A DNA stretch of 64,000 nt, taken from an uncultured Lachnospiraceae bacterium. GTDB taxonomy: Bacteria; Bacillota; Clostridia; Lachnospirales; Lachnospiraceae. A program made the translations under genes and the position numbers. The stretch spans positions 62,001-126,000 of the forward strand of contig CADAOY010000002.1 in NCBI GenBank assembly GCA_902789665.1, read 5' to 3'. Of the stretch, positions 31,492-39,049 are shown piece after piece; the stretch's first letter is position 1; each line of letters starts with the position of its first letter. The notes beneath the pieces are model-generated. The model had not been told where the DNA came from, made no database searches, and saw only the letters and a program-made list of their open reading frames with translations.

Positions 31492-33450
31492 ATGATACAA
31501 GATTATGTCCAGGCGAGGAAGCTTGGGATGGATGCAATTAAAAAGGCGCAGAAGGATGGAACGGATCCGTATCTGCAGGTGCTTGATAACATGGAGGATG
31601 CGAAAGAGGCTCATGGAAATATCAAATTAAGCCTTATCGAGATTCCGCTTAGCCGTGTGGTGGGTACCAAGACTGAGGGAAGGAATAATGCCTTCGCTTT
31701 TAATTTTATGCCACTTTTAGAGCAGAGTACGGAGTTCGCAACCAAGTGGAGCGCTTTATATGACTCATATTTGGAGGAAGGAATCCAGAATCCAATTGAG
31801 TGCTTTGAATATATGAATCATTACTATGTGCAGGAAGGAAATAAGAGGGTTTCTGTGTCCAAGTACGGGGGCAGTGTATTCATTCCTGCCAATGTTACGA
31901 GACTTTTGCCCCCTAAGAGCGATGACCCGAGGGTGGTGGCTTATTATGAATATTTGAAATTCTATGATGTGACTGGAAATCACCTTTTTGTATTTACAAA
32001 TCCGGGTGAGTACGAGCAGCTGGCTGCTTACCTTGGACAGACTTTGGATAAGGCGTGGCCAGAGGAACTTAGGAATGATTTGAAGGCGGCGTATTTTGTC
32101 TTTGAGAAGAATTGCAGGGCGATTCTTGATAATCAGGACGATAAGGCGGTGAGCAGCGCATTTTTGACATACTTAAGTTTTTATCCGATGTCATCGCTAT
32201 TTGAGATGTCTGATGAGCAGATTATTGCGAGGATGAAGAAGGCGAGAGAGGAACTTTTGTCCGACGGCGATGTGGAGAATATTGAGTTTGTGGAGGAGGC
32301 CCCGAAGGCGCCGAAGGTTGAGGGACCGCAGAATATAATTAATACGCTGTTTCCGGGCGTGAATAATAAATATACGGCGGCGAATCCGCTGAATGTGGCG
32401 TTTGTATTTAATTCAAGTAATACGGCGTCGGGCAGATGGCTTGATTCCCATGAAGCGGGCAAAATCTACGTCGACGAAAGATGTGGCGACAATGTTGTTA
32501 CCAAGAGTTATTTCTCAAATCCGAGGGATGGCAGCGTGGAGAAGGCGCTTGGGGATGCAGTTTATGATGGCTGCCAGGTTATTTTTACAGTGTCATCTTA
32601 TATGCTGACGGAGACTGTTAAGTGTGCGATTGAGCATCCGGATATCAAATTCTTTAACTGCTCGGTTGGTAAGACTCATCCGTTGGTTAGGTGTTATCAT
32701 GGTAAGCTTTATGAGGCGTCGTTTTTGATGGGCGTGCTTGCGGCGGACAGGCTTTTACAGATTTCGTCGGGGGTCGGGGCTGGCGATGGTCAGACCAGAA
32801 ATGTTATTGGATATGTGGCGAGAAATACTGCCAATATTTCAATTGCCAACATGAATGCTTTTGCAATTGGCGTTTCGCTGATTGATCCTAATGCAAAGGT
32901 CAAAATCATATGGAATACTTTGGAGAATTCCATGGATTACATGGCGGTTCTTAAGTCCGAGAATATCAGGGTTTATGCGGATATTGAGTATTCGTATGTG
33001 TATGGTGAGAATAACAGGCCGGGCGTGTATGTGATGGAAGAAAATAATATCAGATTCCTGGGCGCGCCATATTATAACTGGGGTAAATATTACTTAAAGA
33101 TTGTTGAATATATGCTGGAAGACGGCTTTAAGAATGAGAAGACTGAGGAAGGCAAGACGGCGACCAACTACTGGTTTGGTTTATCTACCGGTGTGGTTGA
33201 TATCATTACGGCGGCTGACCTTCCATATCAGACATGCAAACTGCTTTCGTTCTTAAAGAGCGCGATTATTTCGGGCGGCGTTGATCCGTTCTCCGGTGAG
33301 ATTCATTCGCAAAATGGGCTCGTCAGCGAGAATACCGCCGGATTATTTGAAGTATCGGTACATCAGGAGGCCATAGGTGATGGCAATATCGCCACCCTGG
33401 ACTGGCTTAATGAGAATATAGAAGGCGAATTGCCAAAGAGTGAAGAGTAA
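31492..33450 (+). CDS. ParB-like domain fused to a BMP (basic membrane protein) ligand-binding domain
   Basis: 652 aa with no signal peptide, lipobox or membrane span, so cytoplasmic. The N-terminal region (about 1-250) has LSLIEIPLSRVVGTKTEGR and YYVQEGNKRVSVSKYGGSVFIPA, which resemble the ParB/sulfiredoxin-type nucleotide-binding fold (the GNKRVSVSK element). The C-terminal 350 residues (from about 285, NPLNVAFVFNSS) are a BMP/PnrA-type periplasmic-binding fold, whose exported relatives bind purine nucleosides for ABC uptake (TVSSYMLTETVKCAIEHPDIKFFNCS; GYVARNTANISIANMNAFAIGV). No ABC transporter genes are beside it. It likely acts as an intracellular ligand sensor. It follows a two-component system but has its own promoter. 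Confidence 0.75.
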   Translation: MIQDYVQARKLGMDAIKKAQKDGTDPYLQVLDNMEDAKEAHGNIKLSLIEIPLSRVVGTKTEGRNNAFAFNFMPLLEQSTEFATKWSALYDSYLEEGIQNPIECFEYMNHYYVQEGNKRVSVSKYGGSVFIPANVTRLLPPKSDDPRVVAYYEYLKFYDVTGNHLFVFTNPGEYEQLAAYLGQTLDKAWPEELRNDLKAAYFVFEKNCRAILDNQDDKAVSSAFLTYLSFYPMSSLFEMSDEQIIARMKKAREELLSDGDVENIEFVEEAPKAPKVEGPQNIINTLFPGVNNKYTAANPLNVAFVFNSSNTASGRWLDSHEAGKIYVDERCGDNVVTKSYFSNPRDGSVEKALGDAVYDGCQVIFTVSSYMLTETVKCAIEHPDIKFFNCSVGKTHPLVRCYHGKLYEASFLMGVLAADRLLQISSGVGAGDGQTRNVIGYVARNTANISIANMNAFAIGVSLIDPNAKVKIIWNTLENSMDYMAVLKSENIRVYADIEYSYVYGENNRPGVYVMEENNIRFLGAPYYNWGKYYLKIVEYMLEDGFKNEKTEEGKTATNYWFGLSTGVVDIITAADLPYQTCKLLSFLKSAIISGGVDPFSGEIHSQNGLVSENTAGLFEVSVHQEAIGDGNIATLDWLNENIEGELPKSEE

Positions 33451-33488
33451 TAATGGAACCATAGGTGGACACGCTGGCGGATGGGCGT

Positions 33489-33521
33489 AAAAAGATGCAC
33501 ATTACCCCGTCCCTAGTGGCA
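33489..33521. repeat. 33-bp intergenic repeat, copy 2
   Basis: Identical over 33 bp to 24774-24806 and in the same orientation. It lies 23 bases before the metallophosphoesterase start codon, as the other copy lies 46 bases before a transporter start codon. Confidence 0.75.
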
Positions 33522-33544
33522 ATATGGTGAAAAAGGGGTTACGA

Positions 33545-34243
33545 ATGAAGATATTAGTAGTAGCAGATGAAGAATGCAGGTCGTTGTGGAATTATTATTC
33601 TCCCGAGAAGTTGAAGGGGGTGGACCTGATTATCGGATGCGGAGACTTAAAGGCGGATTATCTTGAGTTTCTGATGACAATGGCTAATGTGCCGGTTTAT
33701 TATGTCAGGGGAAATCATGATTCGTCTTATGTGAAAAAACCGCCGCTTGGGTGCATATGCATAGATGATAAGGTGGTGACATATAAGGGGGTTCGTATTA
33801 TGGGACTGGGTGGTTCCATGAGATATAAGGACGGGCCGTTTATGTATTCGGAAGGTGAGATGAAGGGGCGAATTAACAGGGCCGGTGTGTCGATATTAGC
33901 GCACAGAGGAGTTGATATTTTGGTTACTCATGCTCCTGCCAAGGGGTATGGAGACCTTGAGGATGTGGCACACAGAGGGTTCAACTGCTTTAATAAATTA
34001 CTGGAAGAGACAAGGCCTTTATATATGCTGCACGGGCATGTGCATTCGACGTATCAGGGCGGGAATTTTGCCAGAGTTATTGAGCATCCGTCGGGGGCAA
34101 AAATCATTAACGGATATGAGAAATATATCCTTGAATATGATGAAACAAAGCACAGTCCGGCGACTATGAAGGAACTGGCGCTTAACCTTAATTCTGTGGT
34201 CATAAGAAAGAGTTACAGAAAAGTTGACATGAGGGAAAATTGA
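33545..34243 (+). CDS. Calcineurin-like metallophosphoesterase
   Basis: 232 aa. The ATG at 33545 (MKILVVADEEC) is chosen for its GGGG ribosome binding site and because it is the family start; an in-frame ATG at 33524 has none. Metal-binding motifs are VVADEE, IIGCGDLKADYL, VRGNHDSS (catalytic GNHD), VTHAPAKGYGD and LHGHVHS. Such enzymes hydrolyse phosphomono- or diesters; some bacterial members act on cyclic nucleotides. The substrate is not evident. It lacks a signal peptide. Confidence 0.88.
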   Translation: MKILVVADEECRSLWNYYSPEKLKGVDLIIGCGDLKADYLEFLMTMANVPVYYVRGNHDSSYVKKPPLGCICIDDKVVTYKGVRIMGLGGSMRYKDGPFMYSEGEMKGRINRAGVSILAHRGVDILVTHAPAKGYGDLEDVAHRGFNCFNKLLEETRPLYMLHGHVHSTYQGGNFARVIEHPSGAKIINGYEKYILEYDETKHSPATMKELALNLNSVVIRKSYRKVDMREN

Positions 34244-34264
34244 GTATTAAATTGAGGGGCGATA

Positions 34265-34273
34265 TGATATAAT
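34265..34273 (+). promoter_or_regulatory. Extended -10 promoter for the desulfoferrodoxin gene
   Basis: TGATATAAT (34265-34273) lies 32 bases before the ATG at 34305, with AAGGAGG just upstream of that start. Confidence 0.55.
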
Positions 34274-34304
34274 TTAAGAAATTGGGGTCAAGGAGGTATT
34301 TAAA

Positions 34305-34673
34305 ATGAAGTTTTATATTTGTAAAGGCTGTGGAAAGATTGTAGCTATTGTTAAAGACTCAGCATGTCCAACCAAATGCTGCGGCGAATCAATGGAAGAG
34401 ATTATTCCTGGCACAACAGATGCAGCAGTTGAGAAGCATGTACCTGTATATGAGATTAGGGATAACAAGGTTTATGTTACAGTAGGCGAAGTTGTTCATC
34501 CTATGACAGAGGCGCATTTCATTGAGTGGATTGCAATTGAGACCAAGAATGGAAATCAGAGAAAGACTCTGACACCTACAGATGAGCCTAAGGCTGTATT
34601 CCCACTTTTAGAGGGTGATGAAGTGCTTGCTGTATATGCTTACTGCAATTTGCATTCACTTTGGAAGGCTTGA
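34305..34673 (+). CDS. dfx: Desulfoferrodoxin (superoxide reductase)
   Basis: 122-aa two-iron protein that reduces superoxide to hydrogen peroxide without making oxygen, a typical defence of strict anaerobes. The N-terminal desulforedoxin-type centre has cysteines in FYICKGCGK and CPTKCCGESM. The catalytic FeHis4Cys centre has histidines in EKHVPVYE and HPMTEAHFIEW, and the Cys/His pair in YCNLHSLWKA. The conserved EKH glutamate and lysine are present. It is followed 49 bases later by rubredoxin, its usual electron donor. Confidence 0.95.
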   Translation: MKFYICKGCGKIVAIVKDSACPTKCCGESMEEIIPGTTDAAVEKHVPVYEIRDNKVYVTVGEVVHPMTEAHFIEWIAIETKNGNQRKTLTPTDEPKAVFPLLEGDEVLAVYAYCNLHSLWKA

Positions 34674-34722
34674 TTTTACGTAAAATTGGAAATTGGATTT
34701 GATTTTTTAGGAGGAATTTGTT

Positions 34723-34878
34723 ATGAAATATGTATGTGAGATTTGTGGTTTTGAATATGATGAAGAAGTTGGTGCACCAGATCAGGGAATAGCTCCTGGT
34801 ACCAAGTTCGAAGATTTGCCGGCTGATTTTGTTTGTCCGGTTTGCGGAGTTCCTAAAGAGAATTTCAAAGCTGAGTAA
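34723..34878 (+). CDS. Rubredoxin
   Basis: A 51-aa iron-only electron carrier starting at ATG 34723 with GGAGG upstream (AGGAGGAATTTGTTATG). The two iron-binding CxxC knuckles are [11 protein letters not shown] and [13 protein letters not shown], with the aromatic and glycine residues typical of the family and [15 protein letters not shown] in between. It is downstream of desulfoferrodoxin and very probably donates electrons to it. A terminator follows at once. Confidence 0.97.
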   Translation: MKYVCEICGFEYDEEVGAPDQGIAPGTKFEDLPADFVCPVCGVPKENFKAE

Positions 34879-34892
34879 TTAAGCAAGAATTT

Positions 34893-34923
34893 GGGGATGG
34901 GCAAAACCATCCCCTTTGTTTTT
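34893..34923 (+). terminator. Rho-independent terminator after rubredoxin
   Basis: GGGGATGG (34893-34900), loop GCAAAA, CCATCCCC (34907-34914), then TTTGTTTTT. It ends directly against the ribosome binding site of the EAL gene, so read-through would be needed to express that gene unless a promoter overlaps. Confidence 0.88.
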
Positions 34924-34933
34924 AAGGATTTAT

Positions 34934-36820
34934 ATGAAAGAATTATATGTATTTTACATAGCCGCTGTCATAGTATTCGGAATATGTTTCGTGATGCTTT
35001 CCGACAAGGGCTTAAGCAGAAGAAATAATAAATTATTATTCATGGTTAATCTGAATGGATTACTTGCATCCCTTATCCTTGAGATGAATCAGATAGTAAG
35101 TCCGTTTTTAGATACTAACCTGATTAGTTTATATCTGTATCATGCGATACATGTTGTTTTTATTGTGCATGTTTTTCTGTATGCAGTTGATATCTGCGGT
35201 AGATGGTATTCTTTCAACAAAATCAAGATGGCGCTTACCTTCGCGCCGATAGGGATTTTTTATCTTATCTTATTATCCAATCCTTTGACGAAACTGGCCT
35301 TTACGGTGGAAGATGGTGTATATCACAGAGGAAACGGCATACTGGTTGAATATGTTATCGCCATTGCCTTTTTGATACTTACCATATATATGATAATCAA
35401 ATATCACAAGGCCATTGGTATTCGTAAGGTTTATGAGATTATTCTTTTTATCATTCTCTCCCTTATTGGTGTGGGAATTCAGTTTGTTTACCCGGAAATT
35501 AAATGTGAATTATTCTTTGAGGCAGTTGCGGTGTTCTCTATCTGCGGCTTTACGGAAAGTGAAGGACAGGTACGTGATCCGATTACGGGATTATACAACA
35601 GGGCGCTTTTTGCCAGCGATGTGGAGCAGTATATAAAGGCGAATGTCAGATATAATGTTGTGCTGATTAGAATGGCAAACTTCAATCACCTTAATAATGC
35701 AGTTGGATATAATTATGTGAATGATATGCTGAACATCGTGTCTGAGAAACTAAAGGATACGTTTGGTAAGGGCAGCAGTTTGTATTATTTAAGCGGCGGG
35801 GGTTTTGCCTATATTAATAATTCATCCAGGGAGGATATGGATGAGTATATTGAGAAACTTAAGGGGCAGTTTGGAGAGGCCATTCAGGTTGGCGGTTATA
35901 ATATTCCTGCGGACATAAATGTGGTATGTCTGCGTGTGCCTGAGGATGCGGATTCGCTTAATAATATCCTGATGTTTTCTGACTCCCTACGAAGGACTTA
36001 TGAGCACGGCGTGCAGGTTTATAAGGGTGAGAAATTAGAGACCATAAACAGGAAACTTAAGGTTGAGAAGGCGCTGCAAAACGGGCTTAATAGCGGGGCT
36101 TATCAGGTCTTCTATCAGCCGATATATGATAACAGGACAGGTAAGGTGCATTCTGCGGAGGCGTTATCGAGATTGATTGATCCGGAACTTGGATTCATCT
36201 CCCCGGATGAATTTATTGCGGTTGCAGAGGAAAGTGACCTTATCTTTGAGGTTGGGGAAGAGATGTTTAAGAAGGTCTGCCAGGATATTGCCAAGGGCGA
36301 ACTTAAGAAATATGGCATTGATTTTATTGAAATTAATCTTTCGCCGGTACAGCTTATGAAGAAGAATATCGCGGAAGATTTTAAGAATATCATGAAGGAA
36401 TACAACGTCACGACGGATGATATTAACTTAGAGATTACTGAGTCTACGGCGGAGCGTTCGGAGGATATCTTTATTGATAATTATATTAAACTTAAGGATG
36501 AGGGATTTTCCTTCTCGCTTGATGATTACGGCACCGGGCTTAGTAATATGTCATCGATTCTTAATATGCAGTTTAAGATAATTAAGATAGACAAGAGCAT
36601 TTTGTGGGATGCTGCGAAGAATCAGCAGGCGAAAATCGTCTTTGAAGGAATCTCCGAGATGTTCCAGCATATGGGGCTTGAGATCGTAACGGAAGGGGCT
36701 GAAACCAAGGAGCAGGTTGATTATATCTCAGGACTTGGCATAGAGTACAGCCAGGGCTTCTATTTCTCCAAGCCGATACCGTATGGGGAGTTTGTGGAGT
36801 TTTGTAAAAAGCGAGCGTGA
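34934..36820 (+). CDS. Membrane EAL phosphodiesterase with degenerate GGDEF domain
   Basis: 628 aa starting at ATG 34934 (AAGGAT upstream). The N-terminal 205 residues contain about six or seven membrane spans forming an uncharacterised sensor. A GGDEF domain (about 215-370) begins DPITGLYNRALF but has SGGGF (287-291) where the active site should be, so cyclase activity is unlikely. The EAL domain (about 385-628) is intact: AEALSR (Glu409-Leu411), NLEITES, SLDDYGTG, KIDKSIL, VTEGAE and QGFYFSKP. By family, it degrades cyclic di-GMP to pGpG, perhaps with GTP binding by the dead GGDEF as a control. Its stop codon abuts the first copy of the 39-bp direct repeat. Confidence 0.9.
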   Translation: MKELYVFYIAAVIVFGICFVMLSDKGLSRRNNKLLFMVNLNGLLASLILEMNQIVSPFLDTNLISLYLYHAIHVVFIVHVFLYAVDICGRWYSFNKIKMALTFAPIGIFYLILLSNPLTKLAFTVEDGVYHRGNGILVEYVIAIAFLILTIYMIIKYHKAIGIRKVYEIILFIILSLIGVGIQFVYPEIKCELFFEAVAVFSICGFTESEGQVRDPITGLYNRALFASDVEQYIKANVRYNVVLIRMANFNHLNNAVGYNYVNDMLNIVSEKLKDTFGKGSSLYYLSGGGFAYINNSSREDMDEYIEKLKGQFGEAIQVGGYNIPADINVVCLRVPEDADSLNNILMFSDSLRRTYEHGVQVYKGEKLETINRKLKVEKALQNGLNSGAYQVFYQPIYDNRTGKVHSAEALSRLIDPELGFISPDEFIAVAEESDLIFEVGEEMFKKVCQDIAKGELKKYGIDFIEINLSPVQLMKKNIAEDFKNIMKEYNVTTDDINLEITESTAERSEDIFIDNYIKLKDEGFSFSLDDYGTGLSNMSSILNMQFKIIKIDKSILWDAAKNQQAKIVFEGISEMFQHMGLEIVTEGAETKEQVDYISGLGIEYSQGFYFSKPIPYGEFVEFCKKRA

Positions 36821-36858
36821 AAGGAAAAAAGAGCTTAGGCTCTTTTTTTTATGGGAAA
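36820..36858. repeat. 39-bp direct repeat, left copy, containing a terminator
   Basis: Bases 36820-36858 are identical to 38390-38428. The repeat contains AAAAAAGAGC-TTAG-GCTCTTTTTTTT (36825-36850), a rho-independent terminator for the EAL gene, followed by ATGGGAAA. Together the copies bracket the HigB/HigA module exactly. Confidence 0.85.
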
Positions 36859-36872
36859 TCCGCTAATACGTG

Positions 36873-36921
36873 TTGACATATGTCAAAAACATTATTACAA
36901 TGAAATTACCTGACGGGTAAT
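36873..36921 (+). promoter_or_regulatory. HigBA promoter with two inverted repeats
   Basis: Consensus TTGACA (36873-36878), a 17-base spacer and TACAAT (36896-36901). The -35 box is the left half of the perfect palindrome TTGACATATGTCAA (36873-36886). Just after the -10 box is ATTACC-TGACG-GGTAAT (36905-36921). Such palindromes at toxin-antitoxin promoters are usual binding sites for the antitoxin's helix-turn-helix. Confidence 0.7.
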
Positions 36922-36942
36922 CAGCAGTGGCGGAGGTTTGAT

Positions 36943-37314
36943 TTGAATATATACTACTCTGATGAAAAAGTTAAGAATCAATGCTTAAGTGTAAAAAGTG
37001 CCAGGAAACTATTTGGCGGTGATGAAACTTTGACTGTAAAACTTAAGTCCAGGATGCAGGCATTAATTGCTGCAGAAACGCTTAATGATATAGTAGTTCA
37101 AAAGATTTTTCGTTTTCATAAATTACAAGATATAGGCAGGAATAAGCTGGAAGGGTATTTTGCAATTGATGTTAAGACATCCAAGGAGCCTTGGAGAATT
37201 ATATTAAGACCATTGGATGAAAATGGTGACTATTATAACCCTTGTAATATTGATCAAATCGCGAAAATAACACGGAGTGTTGAAATTGTGGAGGTAAGTA
37301 AGCATTATGAGTAA
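36943..37314 (+). CDS. RelE/ParE-type toxin (HigB-like)
   Basis: 123-aa protein starting at TTG 36943, six bases after GGAGG. The RelE/ParE fold is indicated by the segment FHKLQDIGRNKLEGYFAIDVKTSKEPWRIILRP and the ending VEIVEVSKHYE, which correspond to the core strands of HigB-type ribosome-dependent mRNA interferases. It is a little longer than classical HigB (about 92 aa). The toxin gene comes first and overlaps the antitoxin gene by 8 bases, the normal order for higBA. The DNA is more A+T-rich than the flanking genes (lysine mostly AAA). Confidence 0.8.
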   Translation: MNIYYSDEKVKNQCLSVKSARKLFGGDETLTVKLKSRMQALIAAETLNDIVVQKIFRFHKLQDIGRNKLEGYFAIDVKTSKEPWRIILRPLDENGDYYNPCNIDQIAKITRSVEIVEVSKHYE

Positions 37315-38386
37315 TTGTTACATTGAATATAACGATAAAATGGCATTTCATCCTGGATATTATATCAAAGAAGTTATTGATGATATGGGAATTACGCAAG
37401 AAGATTTTGCAAAGAGACTGGATACGACACCTAAAAATTTAAGTTTATTAATAAGGGGCGAGCAATCATTATCCATTGATATAGCGACAAAACTATCCAG
37501 AATGTTAGATACAAGCATAATATACTGGCTAAATCTGCAAAATGAATTTGATGCACTTAAGGCAGAGTCTATTTCCGATAAAATGCTTGAAGAAGAAAAA
37601 AATATATACAACATAATGGATTATAGTTATTTTAAAACAAATTATAACTTGCCGGTTTCAAAGAAGGATGTTGAATTGTCAGTAACCTTAATAAGACGAT
37701 TCTTGAAATTGTCATCGTTAACATTGTTAGATAAAGATAATTTGTCGGTATGTTTTAGAAGTAAGTCTGAATTATTATCAAAAGAAGATAGAATTAAAGC
37801 TAATACGATGGTTCAAATGGCGACAAATGAAGTGTTGTCAGTTGATGCTCCTAAGTATAATAAAGCACTATTTACAAATGCCATTGATTATGCATTGAAA
37901 CAAACTGTAAACAATGATTTTTACGAAGATGTAAGAGAGGCATTTTATCAGGCGGGAGTTATTCTTGTGGTTATTCCGAATTTCGCTAATTCCAACACCA
38001 GTGGTGCATCAAAAAAAGTTGGAGACAGTGTTATGCTCATGGTTAATGACAGAAAAAATTATTCAGATTATTTTTGGTTTACCATGTTTCATGAGATTGG
38101 TCATATTATGCTTGGCGATTTTGGGATATCTATGGATAAAGAAGAAGGAAAAAAAGAAAGCGAAGCTAATGATTTTGCCAGAAATATGCTAATTCCGAAT
38201 GATATTTATCAAGAGTTTGTCTCTCGTGGAGAGTTTGGTTTGCAGGATATAAAAAACTTTGCAGATGAGATAAACCGTCATCCTGGAATCGTGGCAGGAA
38301 GATTGATACATGATAAGATAATTAAAGAAAATGACGAAGTAAATTCGCTTAGGAAAAGGTTTAAGATTTATAGGCATGAAATCTAA
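37307..38386 (+). CDS. HigA-type antitoxin fused to an ImmA/IrrE-type metallopeptidase domain
   Basis: 359 aa. The N-terminal XRE-family helix-turn-helix (about 15-75: HPGYYIKEVIDDMGITQEDFAKRLDTTPKNLSLLIRGEQSLS) is the HigA signature. The C-terminal half (about 215-330) is a zinc peptidase domain with HEIGH (His262, Glu263, His266) and a downstream glutamate in SEANDFARNMLIP, as in ImmA/IrrE. It would neutralise the HigB-like toxin and repress its own promoter. The peptidase domain suggests it may be cleaved or act on a partner. Its start overlaps the toxin gene, and GGAGG precedes it. Confidence 0.82.
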   Translation: MSNCYIEYNDKMAFHPGYYIKEVIDDMGITQEDFAKRLDTTPKNLSLLIRGEQSLSIDIATKLSRMLDTSIIYWLNLQNEFDALKAESISDKMLEEEKNIYNIMDYSYFKTNYNLPVSKKDVELSVTLIRRFLKLSSLTLLDKDNLSVCFRSKSELLSKEDRIKANTMVQMATNEVLSVDAPKYNKALFTNAIDYALKQTVNNDFYEDVREAFYQAGVILVVIPNFANSNTSGASKKVGDSVMLMVNDRKNYSDYFWFTMFHEIGHIMLGDFGISMDKEEGKKESEANDFARNMLIPNDIYQEFVSRGEFGLQDIKNFADEINRHPGIVAGRLIHDKIIKENDEVNSLRKRFKIYRHEI

Positions 38387-38389
38387 TTA

Positions 38390-38428
38390 AAAGGAAAAAA
38401 GAGCTTAGGCTCTTTTTTTTATGGGAAA
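38390..38428. repeat. 39-bp direct repeat, right copy, containing a terminator
   Basis: Identical to 36820-36858. It begins three bases after the stop of the HigA-like gene and serves as that operon's terminator (GAGC-TTAG-GCTC plus eight T, 38401-38420). Confidence 0.85.
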
Positions 38429-38432
38429 GGGG

Positions 38433-38467
38433 TTGCATTTTTGAAAACAAGGATATACAATGTATAT
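38433..38467 (+). promoter_or_regulatory. MazEF promoter and palindromic operator
   Basis: TTGCAT (38433-38438), a 17-base spacer and TACAAT (38456-38461). ATATACA-A-TGTATAT (38453-38467) is a 15-bp palindrome that covers the -10 box, a typical site for autorepression by a MazE/MazF complex. Confidence 0.65.
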
Positions 38468-38490
38468 ACCTGGTAAACGGAGGAAGAATT

Positions 38491-38733
38491 ATGGAAACTA
38501 CGATAAAAGCATGGGGAAATAGTCAGGGAATAAGGATTCCAAAAGAAATACTCACACAGGCAGGAGTGTCAGTGAATGATGTGATGGATATAAGCGTAAT
38601 GGATGGGAAAATCGTTTTAGAAAAACAGTTCAGACATAGAAGCCTGGAGGAGAGAGTTGCAGCATATGGTGGCAAACTTATTCTCGATGGAGAATTTGAT
38701 TGGGGAGAAAAAGTAGGTGAAGAAAAATGGTGA
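38491..38733 (+). CDS. MazE-type antitoxin (AbrB/SpoVT fold)
   Basis: 80 aa with GGAGG upstream. The N-terminal AbrB-type swapped-hairpin DNA-binding domain reads IKAWGNSQGIRIPKEILTQAGVSVND. The acidic/aromatic C-terminal tail (ILDGEFDWGEKVGEEKW) is of the kind that wraps a MazF toxin. It overlaps the toxin gene by seven bases, so translation is coupled. Confidence 0.9.
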   Translation: METTIKAWGNSQGIRIPKEILTQAGVSVNDVMDISVMDGKIVLEKQFRHRSLEERVAAYGGKLILDGEFDWGEKVGEEKW

Positions 38734-39035
38734 AGAATAAGATTAATCAGGGAGATGTCCTTCGGATTGAGGGAATATCGAGACCTATTTTTGTAGCCAG
38801 CAAAAACTATTTTAATGAGGCAGGTGGGATTATGGGGTGCCCAATATATAAGGATGGTCCTGCCGGAGCATTGCATATCGAAATTTCTATTGGAGAAAAA
38901 AAAGGATATGTGATTTGTGAAAAAATGACATTGATTGATGTTGGCAAAAAGAAATATTCTATAATCTGCTCCGCTGATTTTAGGAAAAAGGCGGATATTA
39001 TCGATGCGATTCAAGGTATTTTTGAACAGAACTAA
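38727..39035 (+). CDS. MazF/PemK-type endoribonuclease toxin
   Basis: 102-aa sequence-specific mRNA interferase family member. It starts at ATG 38727 inside the end of mazE. The fold begins with INQGDVLRIEG (usually GDV(W/V)...G in MazF), then RPIFVASKNYFNEAGGIMGCPI. The late segment GYVICEKMTLIDVGKKK corresponds to the conserved strand with the catalytic-site region. It differs from housekeeping clostridial MazF in being shorter and less basic, and belongs to an accessory pair. Confidence 0.85.
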   Translation: MVKNKINQGDVLRIEGISRPIFVASKNYFNEAGGIMGCPIYKDGPAGALHIEISIGEKKGYVICEKMTLIDVGKKKYSIICSADFRKKADIIDAIQGIFEQN

Positions 39036-39049
39036 GGCAAATTGAAGTG

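Noticed and set aside
31192-31614. Open frames of up to 140 codons on the minus strand in the G+C-rich spacer
   Set aside because: They are rich in Arg, Pro and Ser, overlap the start of a clear + strand gene, have no ribosome binding site and result from few stop codons in G+C-rich DNA.
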